Positions 18,119-27,044 of a stretch of DNA of 64,000 nucleotides are shown here, piece after piece. Within the stretch, counting starts at the first letter, position 1, and each line of letters starts with the position of its first letter. The stretch lies in the NCBI GenBank assembly GCA_947492375.1, contig CANLMI010000003.1, positions 186,001 to 250,000 on the forward strand, read 5' to 3'. A program made the position numbers and the translations under genes. The DNA is from an uncultured Kordiimonas sp. Lineage in GTDB: Bacteria > Pseudomonadota > Alphaproteobacteria > Sphingomonadales > Kordiimonadaceae. The notes beneath the pieces are model-generated. The model was given only the letters and a program-made list of their open reading frames with translations. It was not told where the DNA came from and searched no databases.

Positions 18119-18877
18119 TTAAGCCTCACTTTTTGTTGTATCGTTAGAGTCTTCACCTTTGAACTTTTTGTATGCAATCGGTACAAGCGATAAAATTATA
18201 AGGCCAATAATAGGGCCAATAATCTCTGGCTGTAAAAGAACATTTAGACCGATATCTTCTGATTCTGTGATAGACGAAAAGCCTGCGCCAACACTTGCAA
18301 AAACAAAAGTACCCGGCATGATTCCAAAAAACGTTGCGATAATATAACTTCTTGTTGGTACTCGAAAAGCAGCGGCAGCTAAATTTACAACAAAAAATGG
18401 GAACAAAGGAACAAGTCTTAAAATGAACATATAGCTCATTGCGTCTTTTGCAAAGCCTTCTTCCAGGCTTTTCATTTTGTTTCCACCAAGTTTGGCAAGG
18501 GTATCACCAGCGGCTTCCCTGCCTGCAAAGAAGATAATCGTGGCACCTATTGTTGCTCCGACCACAACAGAGATACCACCGTAAAGCGTGCCAAGTATGA
18601 ACCCGGATAATAAAGTGAAAATAGAGCCAACTGGTGCAGAAATAGCCGTGGCAATCGCGTAAACTACAATTACTGCCAACATGGCTAATATTAAGTTTTC
18701 TTTTGCAAAATCTTTTAGCGCGCTTTGATTTTCTGCGATGGCGTCAACAGTGAAATATTCGTTCAACCCTGTGGCAAAGAAAGCAATAAGCGCAATTACG
18801 ATAACCCCGATAGGGAGAAAACGCTTCCATTTGGGTTTTGCAGTGTCAGTAGTTTCATTATCTGTCGGCGTTGTCAT
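18119..18877 (-). CDS. TVP38/TMEM64 (DedA-like) membrane protein
   Basis: 252 residues from the ATG at 18877 (AGGA 8 nt upstream; the upstream extension to 18970 has no site). About six hydrophobic segments (first at 17-37) and the SNARE-associated/VTT signature: GSIFTLLSGFILGTLYG, then FILRLVPLFPFFVVNL and a GIMPGTFVF segment. VTT proteins include lipid scramblases such as DedA homologues. In this locus a role in moving a lipid or sugar intermediate is possible but inferred. Lies between a DUF547 gene (68 nt) and the flavoprotein gene (2 nt), all on one strand. Confidence 0.9.
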   Translation of the reverse strand: MTTPTDNETTDTAKPKWKRFLPIGVIVIALIAFFATGLNEYFTVDAIAENQSALKDFAKENLILAMLAVIVVYAIATAISAPVGSIFTLLSGFILGTLYGGISVVVGATIGATIIFFAGREAAGDTLAKLGGNKMKSLEEGFAKDAMSYMFILRLVPLFPFFVVNLAAAAFRVPTRSYIIATFFGIMPGTFVFASVGAGFSSITESEDIGLNVLLQPEIIGPIIGLIILSLVPIAYKKFKGEDSNDTTKSEA

Positions 18878-18945
18878 AACGTTATTCCTGTTTTGAAGTC
18901 TTGATGCCCAATACTCGCCACATGATTTATTTTTGAGCGCTAAAA

Positions 18946-19767
18946 TTATTTTACAGTGTTCAAGTTCCAATCATAATCATGATCACTGATACGGTTTACT
19001 TTTTCTAATTGGGTTTTCTTTTCACCTTCAGCATATTTGCTAAGGTGTTGAATGACACCTTTGTCGCTATCGCCGAAGTCTACTTTGAACCAGCTATATA
19101 TAGAGGAAACTTCAATGCGATTTCCACTGATCTTTTGAATGCCACGATCACTATTGATAAAGGTTCGTGCGCCTTCCTCTAGCATTTCTTCCATGTTTTC
19201 CGCAGTCCATGCGCGGTTTGCGAGATTAGGGCATCCATATGACGCGCAGTTTACACTATAATGTGTGCGCGGATCATTCCAAATAGGGCGTAAGATACCA
19301 TGCTCGATGTTATCAAGTGTTATATCCTGGTCTTCAACAACAAAAATATCGTCTTTCCATGGACCAAGATTAAAGAGGCCACCGTTAATTTTTCGAATTG
19401 ATGATACAGGATATTCATCAATGATCAGATTGACCGTGATTGCATTGTAGGCATTTACCCAATATGCGCGCTGTTCGCCGCGATTAAGCGCGGTTACCTT
19501 AATCTCTGATAAGGTATCTAGATAATCCTCTAGGGCGCTTTTATCTTCAGGGCTTACCCCACCATAGTCGAATAAATTCAGCCCGCTATCGGTTGTTTTG
19601 ATGTATTTTTGAAGAATACGGTTCCATACGCTGTGGTCAATAACGTCGGTAGAGTTTGGATTATGGGCCGTCCAATATTCGATCGCTTTAGGGCCTGACT
19701 GCGCTGATGCTGCATCCCAAGTAAGGAATATCATACATGCTGCGTATGCAAATTGTTTGAATTTCAT
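18946..19767 (-). CDS. DUF547 secreted protein
   Basis: 273 residues from the ATG at 19767 with a signal peptide (SAQ cleavage near residue 23). DUF547 core: RAYWVNAYNAITVNLI, GPWKDD, and YSVNCASYGCPNLA with two conserved Cys. DUF547 is a widespread family of unknown biochemical function; its folds are thought to resemble papain-like or transglutaminase-like enzymes. It is the first gene of the minus arm of the arsenosugar-type locus, diverging from the TIGR04282 gene across 273 bp. Confidence 0.88.
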   Translation of the reverse strand: MKFKQFAYAACMIFLTWDAASAQSGPKAIEYWTAHNPNSTDVIDHSVWNRILQKYIKTTDSGLNLFDYGGVSPEDKSALEDYLDTLSEIKVTALNRGEQRAYWVNAYNAITVNLIIDEYPVSSIRKINGGLFNLGPWKDDIFVVEDQDITLDNIEHGILRPIWNDPRTHYSVNCASYGCPNLANRAWTAENMEEMLEEGARTFINSDRGIQKISGNRIEVSSIYSWFKVDFGDSDKGVIQHLSKYAEGEKKTQLEKVNRISDHDYDWNLNTVK

Positions 19768-20040
19768 GAGGGGGTTCCCTTTGTCTAGCCGATAATAATA
19801 TGCATACCTAGGTAGGCGAGAGGCTTCAATATATCCAGACACAGTTTTCTAACATTCAAGTGACCAGCTGGTTATTAGGTCGGTGAAACCCAAAAAATCT
19901 ATTAGTTATGAGCATATAAGGTGTCACTAAAAATGTTTATCGCTTGAGTTGGGTGCCGGAATGTTCTACCGAGCAGGTCAATGCTTTAGCTATTTGATAG
20001 CTTACGGTTGACGATATAATATTGATTGTGGTGATTGGGA

Positions 20041-20733
20041 ATGGAAGATTTGGAGTCAACGCTGGTATTGTTTTTCAAACGTCCTAAATTGGGTTTTGGA
20101 AAACAAAGGCTGGCAGCAGCAATCGGGCCTGAAAAAGCGCTCGAAATCGCTGAATGTCTGTTACGGTGCGCTATAGAGGATATGAAAGACTGGAATGGAC
20201 AACGCGTATTTGCTGTAGAGTCTGAACAAGACCTTGATTGGGCCAGAACTTTTATCATGCACGTTATGCCAAATACAGAATTTCACCTAATTCATCAAAG
20301 CGAAGGAAACCTGGGTGAACGTTTGAATTATACCGATTACCAATTACGAGATGCCGGTGCCTGTGATATTTATTTTATTGGTTCCGACGCGCCGATCCTG
20401 GATAAGAAATTTTATCGCAAAATTAAAACTCAATTAGATCGGCACCATATTATGCTGGCGTCTTCCAGTGACGGTGGGGTAACATTGATGGGGGGGCAGG
20501 CGCCTTGGCCTAATATGGCTGATTTGCCGTGGAGCACAAGTGACCTTGGGCGTGAGCTTGAGCGTGTTTGCCAAGACAATGGCCTTTCGGTAAATCTTGT
20601 GGATGGCTATTATGATGTTGATACCATTGATGATTTGCATAAGTGTATTGAAGACTTGCAAAATGATGAACGGCCTATGCGTAAAAAATTATGTGTGACT
20701 TATAATGCTTTGGGGTTGGAGGAGTTCAAGTAG
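20041..20733 (+). CDS. TIGR04282 family transferase (DUF2064), arsenosugar-locus type
   Basis: 230 residues from ATG 20041 (a TTG two codons upstream is possible). Nucleotidyl/glycosyltransferase-like fold: LVLFFKRPKLGFGKQRL, then IGSDAPIL (metal-binding SDxP) and a C-terminal DVDTIDDL. The family was first named rSAM/selenodomain-associated transferase 1 and is now linked to arsenosugar biosynthesis. A probable role is activation or transfer of the sugar moiety. The usual GGYxLLG loop here reads GGVTLMGG. Its stop abuts the start of the next gene. Confidence 0.88.
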   Translation: MEDLESTLVLFFKRPKLGFGKQRLAAAIGPEKALEIAECLLRCAIEDMKDWNGQRVFAVESEQDLDWARTFIMHVMPNTEFHLIHQSEGNLGERLNYTDYQLRDAGACDIYFIGSDAPILDKKFYRKIKTQLDRHHIMLASSSDGGVTLMGGQAPWPNMADLPWSTSDLGRELERVCQDNGLSVNLVDGYYDVDTIDDLHKCIEDLQNDERPMRKKLCVTYNALGLEEFK

Positions 20734-21453
20734 GTGAGGCTCAAGCTCAGTATCATAATACCTTGCTATAATGATGAAACCGCCTTGACCAACCTGTTAC
20801 CCAAACTGGTGGAAGCTGGTTCTGATTATGACACAGAAATTATTGTAGTGGACGGGGCAAAGTCAGATGTTTGTAAAAGAATTGTAGAAAATATTGATGG
20901 TCGTTATCTTCGGTCGGAGACTGGCCGGGGAAAGCAAATCATCAAGGGTACTGAGGTCGCTACAGGGCAATTATACTGGTTTCTACATGCTGATGCTATA
21001 GTGCCTTCTCTGAGTTTAAAGATTATTATGGATGCATGTTTAAGCGGAGCTAGTGCAGGTTATTTCCGGTTTGCATTTGCTGGCCCGTCAACATTGATAA
21101 CACGATTTCTGACATATTGGATTAATATACGACCACAGATTGGCGGAATTGCTTACGGTGATCAGGGATTGTTTATAAAAGCTGATTTATACAATGACCT
21201 CGGAGGGTATGACCCTCTACCTTTGTTTGAAGAAGTCGCTCTTATACGTAAGCTGAAAAAGTATAATCAACTTACTTCATTGGATGCTGAAATTCAGGTT
21301 GATCCAAGGCGGTGGCAACGCGATGGATTTTGGAAACGCACTATTATCAATAGGGTGTGTGCAATCGCCTACATGTTTGGTATATCCGCAGAGAAGGTTG
21401 CTGGATGGTATCGCGCTTCAATGACATCGCAGAACAGTGATTTGCGCAAATAA
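20734..21453 (+). CDS. TIGR04283 family arsenosugar-type glycosyltransferase (GT2)
   Basis: 239 residues, GTG start directly after the previous stop (TAG GTG), with GGAGGAG about 10 nt before. GT-A fold: LSIIIPCYNDE, IIVVDGAKSD, GRGKQIIKGTEVATG, the metal-binding FLHADA, YGDQGLFIKA and DPRRWQRDGF, all typical of TIGR04283. The family (rSAM/selenodomain-associated transferase 2) accompanies arsM and arsS in arsenosugar clusters. The C-terminus has one hydrophobic segment, suggesting a membrane-near site of action. Confidence 0.9.
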   Translation: MRLKLSIIIPCYNDETALTNLLPKLVEAGSDYDTEIIVVDGAKSDVCKRIVENIDGRYLRSETGRGKQIIKGTEVATGQLYWFLHADAIVPSLSLKIIMDACLSGASAGYFRFAFAGPSTLITRFLTYWINIRPQIGGIAYGDQGLFIKADLYNDLGGYDPLPLFEEVALIRKLKKYNQLTSLDAEIQVDPRRWQRDGFWKRTIINRVCAIAYMFGISAEKVAGWYRASMTSQNSDLRK

Positions 21454-21510
21454 AAGTAAGATACCATAAGGTCAGAATAAACTTACGACACGAAAAAGGT
21501 TTGTATTCTT

Positions 21511-22560
21511 ATGCATGATACGGTTCAGGAATATTATGGTAAGGTTTTGCGAAATTCTGATGATTTGCAGACAGACGCATGTTGTACTGAAGCTGGCTTG
21601 CCAGAATATTTAAAACCTGTTCTAGCGGATATTCATGACGAAGTGATGATGCGTTACTATGGGTGTGGTTTGATTGCACCCGAGGCCTTGGAAGGGCTTT
21701 CCATTCTTGATTTGGGGTCTGGATCTGGCCGTGATGCTTATGCGCTTGCGAAACTAGTTGGTGAAAAGGGCCGTGTAGTCGGCGTTGATATGACCGATGA
21801 GCAACTGGAAGTGGCTAACCGTCATATCGATTATCACCGCGACAAGTTTGGATACGAAAAATCAAATGTTACCTTCTTGAAAGGCTATCTTGAAAGCCTT
21901 GATGAGTTGGGTTTGGATGACAACAGTTTTGATGTGATCGTATCAAATTGTGTGATCAACCTGTGTGATGACAAAGAAGCTGTACTCAAGGAAGCCTATC
22001 GGTTGTTGAAACCGGGTGGTGAAATGTATTTCTCTGATGTATATTCTGATCGCCGTGTTCCACATGAACTCACGAAAGACCCGGTTCTTCATGGTGAATG
22101 TCTGAGTGGTGCGCTTTATTGGAATGATTTTCTTCGCATTGCCAAATCAAGTGGTTTTGTTGATCCGCGGTTGGTTACTGATCGTCCCCTTGGGATCAGT
22201 AATTCGGCGATAGCTTCCAAGCTTGGTGATATCAAGTTTTATTCGGCGACATACCGATTATTCAAATTGCCGGACCTTGAGCCGATGTGGGAAGACTATG
22301 GCCAGGCAGTGATATATAAAGGCACGATTGCGCATCAAGGTGATGCATTCTCGCTTGATGGGCGCCATTATATGGAAAAAGGTCAGGTGTTTCCTGTATG
22401 CGGTAATACATATCGGATGCTCGCTGAGACGCGTTTTAAAGAGCATTTTGAGTTTATTGGTGATCAGTCAACTCATTATGGTATTTTCTCTGGTTGCGGC
22501 ACTAATATTCCGTTTGGTGAGAGCAACCCGAGTGTTTCTTCGTCCGGTGGGTGTTGCTAA
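21511..22560 (+). CDS. arsM: Arsenite S-adenosylmethionine methyltransferase, arsenosugar type
   Basis: 349 residues. N-terminal signature VQEYYGKVL and C24-C25, then RYYGCG with C52, SAM-binding DLGSGSGRDAYAL (67-79), SNCVINLC with C147/C152, and HGEC with C197. These cysteines occupy the places that bind As(III) in characterised ArsM enzymes. The C-terminus ends in a Cys-Cys pair (SSSGGCC), as in many ArsM proteins. It methylates trivalent arsenic stepwise to di- or trimethyl forms. It ends 14 nt before the radical SAM start. Confidence 0.93.
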   Translation: MHDTVQEYYGKVLRNSDDLQTDACCTEAGLPEYLKPVLADIHDEVMMRYYGCGLIAPEALEGLSILDLGSGSGRDAYALAKLVGEKGRVVGVDMTDEQLEVANRHIDYHRDKFGYEKSNVTFLKGYLESLDELGLDDNSFDVIVSNCVINLCDDKEAVLKEAYRLLKPGGEMYFSDVYSDRRVPHELTKDPVLHGECLSGALYWNDFLRIAKSSGFVDPRLVTDRPLGISNSAIASKLGDIKFYSATYRLFKLPDLEPMWEDYGQAVIYKGTIAHQGDAFSLDGRHYMEKGQVFPVCGNTYRMLAETRFKEHFEFIGDQSTHYGIFSGCGTNIPFGESNPSVSSSGGCC

Positions 22561-22574
22561 GAAGGTTTGATTTG

Positions 22575-23504
22575 ATGGATGGTTCAGCCACAACAGTTCC
22601 AAGTGATCTGAAAAAATGGTTATACACACCAAAGGGTGAGAAGCGGGGCTATATTCAACCGCATGCCTTGAAAGAGCTTTGGTTCCATACCGGAACGGCG
22701 TGCAATTTGGCATGCCCTTTTTGTCTGGAAGGGTCAAAGCCCGGTGATACAAGGCTTGGCCTCGTTACACTGGATGATGCTAAACCTTTTATCGATGAAG
22801 CACTTGCTATGGGGGTGGAGCAGTTTTCCTTTACTGGGGGTGAGCCTTTCATAGCGAAAGATATTGTAAAAATCCTTCTATATGCTGCTGAGCATCGGCC
22901 CTGTATGGTGTTAACCAATGCGACTGCACCACTTCTATCGCGTCTTGCGCAAGTTGAGTTGTTGTTGAAGACAAAACACCCTGTTTCTTTCAGAGTTAGT
23001 CTTGATCATTTTGAGGCGGACAAACATGATGAGGGGCGCGGTAAAGGTAGCTTTGATGCTGCTGTTAAGGGCATTAAGGAGCTATTGAAACGTGGGTTTA
23101 ATGTATCAATAGCACGTCATATGATAGATGGTGAAGATAGCGCTGCTGTTGATGCTGTCTATCATAGTTTAGTTGATGGTATGGGCTTTGCCCAGCCGCC
23201 CAAAATTGTTGCTTTTCCAGAGTTCAGTACGCCTTTTAGTGAAGCTGATGTTCCGCAGATTACAGAAAATTGCATGACGGAATTTCACACTGAAGGCGGA
23301 CGCCGTGACTTTATGTGCGCCTTTTCAAAGATGGTCGTAAAGCAGGATGGTCATATGCGGGTGTATGCCTGCACACTTGTGGATGATAATAAGGATTATG
23401 ATCTTGGTGGCACGCTTGATGAGGCAATGAAGGCCCGGGTTATGCTGGGACATCATCGTTGTTATAGCTGTTTTGCTTACGGCGCGTCTTGCAGTGAAAC
23501 CTAG
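22575..23504 (+). CDS. Radical SAM protein with SPASM/twitch-like C-terminus, in arsenosugar locus
   Basis: 309 residues from the ATG at 22575 (AAGAAGG 9 nt upstream; a GTG at 22551 would overlap arsM). The iron-sulphur motif is C43-x3-C47-x2-C50 (ACNLACPFC), with SFTGGEPF for SAM binding. The C-terminal third has C248, C266, C296, C299 and C306, spaced like a SPASM/twitch domain that binds an auxiliary cluster. Canonical ArsS (TIGR04167) has a different start and a DUF3641-type Cys-rich tail, which I do not see. By position it may replace ArsS in transferring a SAM-derived adenosyl group to methylated arsenic; that is inference. Confidence 0.8.
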   Translation: MDGSATTVPSDLKKWLYTPKGEKRGYIQPHALKELWFHTGTACNLACPFCLEGSKPGDTRLGLVTLDDAKPFIDEALAMGVEQFSFTGGEPFIAKDIVKILLYAAEHRPCMVLTNATAPLLSRLAQVELLLKTKHPVSFRVSLDHFEADKHDEGRGKGSFDAAVKGIKELLKRGFNVSIARHMIDGEDSAAVDAVYHSLVDGMGFAQPPKIVAFPEFSTPFSEADVPQITENCMTEFHTEGGRRDFMCAFSKMVVKQDGHMRVYACTLVDDNKDYDLGGTLDEAMKARVMLGHHRCYSCFAYGASCSET

Positions 23505-23527
23505 AACATGAAGTAAATACCAGCTTG

Positions 23528-24265
23528 TTACTGATAAGGGTTAGGTTTGCTCGTTTTTGTGTCAGCAGCTTTTGGTTGACCTCTTAGAAGTTCTCGGCCG
23601 AGGACGTAGAGTATTTTACTGCCGGCATTAAAGACACCACTAATAGTTCCAGAAATTTTGGATTTGCCAAAAATTCTGTGCCGGTAAGGCACATCGATTT
23701 CGCCGACTTTAAGACCCAGTTTAGCGGCGCTGATTTGCATTTCAACGGTCCAACCAAAGTCTGCATCCCGCATGTTCAGTTTTTCAAGTGCTTTAGGCGT
23801 TATTGCTCTGAATGGGCCAAGGTCTGTATAATTGCTGCCCCAGAAAAAATTCATTAACAAGCAAGCAAATGCATTCCCAAATCTTTGCGGTGGGGTTAGG
23901 AATTGGCGAGCACCTTTATGCATTCTACTGCCGATCATCATATCCGCTTTTGCTTCGGTGATTGGTTTGCACAGGTCTTTTATTTTTGATGGATCTTCGC
24001 AGAAGTCAGCATCTAGAAATACGATTATGTCAGTTCGCGGTAATTCTTTTAGGCCGCTCAAACAGGCCTGACCATATCCCATAACGGGTTCGTAAATTAC
24101 CTGAGCGCCCGCTGTTTTAGCGATTTGTGCTGTGTTGTCAGTAGAACCATTATCAACGACAAGAATATGATCAACATAATTTGGAATAGCGTCCAGGAGC
24201 AAAGAGATAGTTTCGGCCTCATTAAGGGCAGGGATCAGGACCGAAATATGCATTTTCTCAATCAT
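23528..24265 (-). CDS. DPM/DPG-synthase-like family 2 glycosyltransferase
   Basis: 245 residues. GT2 motifs SVLIPALNEAETI, VVDNGSTDNT and FLDADFCEDP (metal-binding DAD), then TDLGPFRAI and the DPM-type VPYRHRIFGKSKISG. Proteins of this kind make polyprenyl-phosphate-linked hexoses. No membrane helix pair at the C-terminus. Its start overlaps the stop of the GT87 gene by 8 nt (ATGATTGA), so the two are translated together; a lipid-linked sugar made here could be used by the GT87 protein. Converges with the radical SAM gene. Confidence 0.88.
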   Translation of the reverse strand: MIEKMHISVLIPALNEAETISLLLDAIPNYVDHILVVDNGSTDNTAQIAKTAGAQVIYEPVMGYGQACLSGLKELPRTDIIVFLDADFCEDPSKIKDLCKPITEAKADMMIGSRMHKGARQFLTPPQRFGNAFACLLMNFFWGSNYTDLGPFRAITPKALEKLNMRDADFGWTVEMQISAAKLGLKVGEIDVPYRHRIFGKSKISGTISGVFNAGSKILYVLGRELLRGQPKAADTKTSKPNPYQ

Positions 24266-25721
24266 ATACTTGTCTTCTAGTAATTCGAGTTTTTATAAAA
24301 TCGATAACCAGCCATAAAAGGGTAGGTATAAATTCCAGTGGAACAATCATATGATCAAAAAAATCTGCCCCGCCCTCACTCAGAGACAAAGGATAGCGTA
24401 AATCATAAAGAGGCAAAGTAACGGTCAGTAACAATAAAGGGCGTACAGGGTGAACACACAACCACGGAATAAGCCAAATATAATACCAGGGATAGCCTGT
24501 TGGTGATAATAAGAATAAGCTAGCAGTTATGATCAAAATAGAGCGGGTTAGTATGTGGGGTGAGGTATAAAGCTCTTTAGATGTCATGCCTTTATAAGCC
24601 TGCCATGCAATAATGGCGATAATAATAAAGCCAACAATAGCCCGCGAGATATAAACTGGATCATCGATAAACTGTCCGGCAGCTGTGTCTAGCCAATTAA
24701 AAATGAAGGAATTAACCTGCCAGTTTTGTGAATAGGTTACTAACCCGGCGTCACTATCCAGCTTTGTCAGGGTTTGAGGTAATAAGAAGCCCAAGCTTAG
24801 AACAATAAACGGTAAGGCAGTGTAAAATAACTGTTTGGGTTTTTTGATATTTTTCACAAAAAATAAAGGCGTTAACAGAAGGGGCCATATTTTTACGCCA
24901 ACAGCGGCGGCTAAGAAACCACCAGCAAACGACAACCTTGCCTTACATAAAAAAAGTATAGCGCTTAACAGAAACGGCAATAGCAGAATGTCCATATGTC
25001 CGGCATTCATTGTTTCTGTGATGATGAGTGGGTTTAACCAGTATACGGCGGTATAGTGCTGAGGCTTGTTGATAGTTTTGAGTAGTTTGGAAATTAAAAA
25101 CAGGCTGGTGAAACTCATGAATAATAGAATCAAACGCCAGCTATCAATATTCCAAGGGGAAAGTGCCTGACTGAGGGCAAAAAACGCTTGTGCGACGGTT
25201 GGATAAATAGTTCGAACATAAGGGTATGCAACTCGGTTTACCGGGCCGTTTTGTGCTATCTCTTTTAGTCGTGGATTAATTGTATCATTGCTATGGCCAG
25301 ATGTAACATTGTCTGCGTCAATGGTGGCAGGTAAGATTGATGGAAGAGCATCAGCAGGTGAGTGTGCATAAGGATTGAGGCCGTGGGTGACCATTTGCCC
25401 GTCAAAAAAATAACGGTAATAGTCGTCTTCATAGATTGGGGTTGAGTTGATCCAGATAATATGAAGAAAGACACCGCAAAGAATGATGATTTTGCCAGAA
25501 TGCTTTATTGATGTTGCTTTTGATAATGCGGTAATAATGCATAGATAGCCTGCCCCGGCAAGTATCATAAGGCCAATGCCTATTAGATTTGGCCGATCAG
25601 ACCAGTGAATATTATAATCAAATGCATCAGATATGAGCCGTAAACCGATCATCGTTGTAATGAGCAGTAATATGCCAATTACAAAGGCTGGTTTTTGCGG
25701 TTTTAATCTAGTGCTAACCAT
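24258..25721 (-). CDS. Polytopic GT87/DUF2029-like mannosyltransferase
   Basis: 487 residues with about 11-13 membrane helices. The first periplasmic loop has YEDDYYRYFFDGQMVTHGLNPY, typical of GT-C enzymes where the acidic pair (EDD) binds the lipid-phosphate sugar donor. Likely moves a hexose from polyprenyl-phosphate to an acceptor on the outer face of the inner membrane. The partner donor synthase is probably the overlapping GT2. A hairpin terminator sits only 21 nt upstream of its start. Confidence 0.85.
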   Translation of the reverse strand: MVSTRLKPQKPAFVIGILLLITTMIGLRLISDAFDYNIHWSDRPNLIGIGLMILAGAGYLCIITALSKATSIKHSGKIIILCGVFLHIIWINSTPIYEDDYYRYFFDGQMVTHGLNPYAHSPADALPSILPATIDADNVTSGHSNDTINPRLKEIAQNGPVNRVAYPYVRTIYPTVAQAFFALSQALSPWNIDSWRLILLFMSFTSLFLISKLLKTINKPQHYTAVYWLNPLIITETMNAGHMDILLLPFLLSAILFLCKARLSFAGGFLAAAVGVKIWPLLLTPLFFVKNIKKPKQLFYTALPFIVLSLGFLLPQTLTKLDSDAGLVTYSQNWQVNSFIFNWLDTAAGQFIDDPVYISRAIVGFIIIAIIAWQAYKGMTSKELYTSPHILTRSILIITASLFLLSPTGYPWYYIWLIPWLCVHPVRPLLLLTVTLPLYDLRYPLSLSEGGADFFDHMIVPLEFIPTLLWLVIDFIKTRITRRQVYD

Positions 25722-25741
25722 TCATCTAAATCCCCTATGCG

Positions 25742-25771
25742 AAAAACCACAGATAACTATCTGTGGTTTTT
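25742..25771 (-). terminator. Hairpin terminator or attenuator between DUF547 copy 2 and GT87
   Basis: Stem AAAACCACAGATA / TATCTGTGGTTTT with T-rich flanks on both strands. It ends the DUF547 transcript but is 21 nt from the GT87 start, leaving no room for a promoter between. Confidence 0.85.
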
Positions 25772-25833
25772 AGATTATAGGCAGCTATTAGTCTCCTAAT
25801 ATATGCGATTGTATATGTTTTCTGGTTTGAGCG

Positions 25834-26775
25834 TTAGCTACCGCCGCCGTAACCGCCGCCGCCGCCACCGCCGCCGCCATAGCTACCAGTTGCAGGTGCT
25901 TGGGCACGGGGAACGAATGCATTGGATTTCCAGTTGAACTTGTCTCTGTGGATGCCGCTGGCAGAAGCTAACTTCTTTCCAAGGCGTGGTTTAGCATAGG
26001 ATTTCAAGTGCGCTAATACGAGCTGATCATCATCATTGAATAAACGGCTTTTATTCCATGTATATAAGCTGGATACTTGTGCGCCTTTTTTACTGACTTT
26101 AACGTTGTTGGTTGAGTTTATAAATTTAGCAGCATTTTCTTCGAGCTGTGATTTTACTGTTCGCCCCGTGAAGGCTGCCTTGCCAATTGAAGGGCTTCCT
26201 TTTGTACCGTAGCATAGGCCGTACAGAATGAGGGGGTCTTTCCAGTTTGCGAATAAAATATCCTGTTCGATATCTTCCAAAGAAAGCGCTATTCCTTCAA
26301 CCTGGAAAATCTTTTCAGCCCATTTTTTACCTGGCATGCCAGGAATTCCACGATATTTTTTAACCTTGCGCGGCGCTCTTTTCTCTTCTGATAAAAGTTT
26401 AATCACGCCCACATTATGTAAGTTCAACCAATAAGCAAGTTGCTCATTTCTATTTAGTTTTGAAACTTCGACCTTCTCAAGGTAACGTATGTAACTCTTG
26501 ATATATGAAAGAGTTTGTCCTTTAATAGATGAGTATGCGATTGCCTCTCTACCGCTATTTCTAACGGAAATTGCTTCCAAAACCGCAGTCATTGGACGAT
26601 GATCGATACTGGTAGATGATGAAGCGTCGTAAGCAGCCCAGTGAGTATTATCACTCTCACCTGATGGTGCCTCGGCATAGGTTGGTTGAGATGGTTGGAT
26701 ACCGATACCGGAAAGTATTGTAATAGCTGCTATCGCTGCTGTAACGCTCTTTCCTATTATGTTGACCTTAAACAT
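25834..26775 (-). CDS. DUF547-like secreted protein, divergent, with glycine-rich tail
   Basis: 313 residues, signal peptide of about 35 residues (TYAEA). DUF547 core visible as LAYWLNLHNVGVIKLL and GKKWAEKIF. The cysteine motif reads LCYGTKGSPSIG, so the second of the two family cysteines is replaced. It ends in a Gly/Tyr-rich tail after about residue 296, coded by a GCC-rich repeat at 25838-25881. A paralogue of the protein at 18946, placed at the other edge of the same gene group. Function unknown; loss of the Cys may mean a non-catalytic role. Confidence 0.82.
   Translation of the reverse strand: MFKVNIIGKSVTAAIAAITILSGIGIQPSQPTYAEAPSGESDNTHWAAYDASSSTSIDHRPMTAVLEAISVRNSGREAIAYSSIKGQTLSYIKSYIRYLEKVEVSKLNRNEQLAYWLNLHNVGVIKLLSEEKRAPRKVKKYRGIPGMPGKKWAEKIFQVEGIALSLEDIEQDILFANWKDPLILYGLCYGTKGSPSIGKAAFTGRTVKSQLEENAAKFINSTNNVKVSKKGAQVSSLYTWNKSRLFNDDDQLVLAHLKSYAKPRLGKKLASASGIHRDKFNWKSNAFVPRAQAPATGSYGGGGGGGGGYGGGS
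25838..25881 (-). repeat. GCC/ACC triplet-rich stretch coding the glycine tail
   Basis: Near-perfect run of glycine codons (on the minus strand GGC and GGT) broken by Tyr codons, encoding GGGGGGGGG with flanking Tyr. Prone to slippage. Confidence 0.8.
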
Positions 26776-27044
26776 GACAGTTTTTCTTTCCCGACAAAAT
26801 TGAAACTACTGATTTAACAGTATATCGAAGGTCAAAAATGAACATTAAACTCTAACTCAAATTGCAGTGAAGTTACTGTGAGGTTGTCTTTCCTCATGGA
26901 CTGACCAGGGTGATTTGGGGGACGGTTTAGGCATTGAGAGAGAAATTTCTTTCTATGCTAGTGAATTGTCTGCAATAGTATGCTTTTATTAACTTAGTTG
27001 CAGTTATCCTGAGATTAAATAATCTGACTGTATTGGAATAATCA

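Noticed and set aside
22551-22574. Earlier GTG start for the radical SAM gene inside arsM
   Set aside because: The ATG at 22575 has AAGAAGG at proper distance and avoids the overlap.
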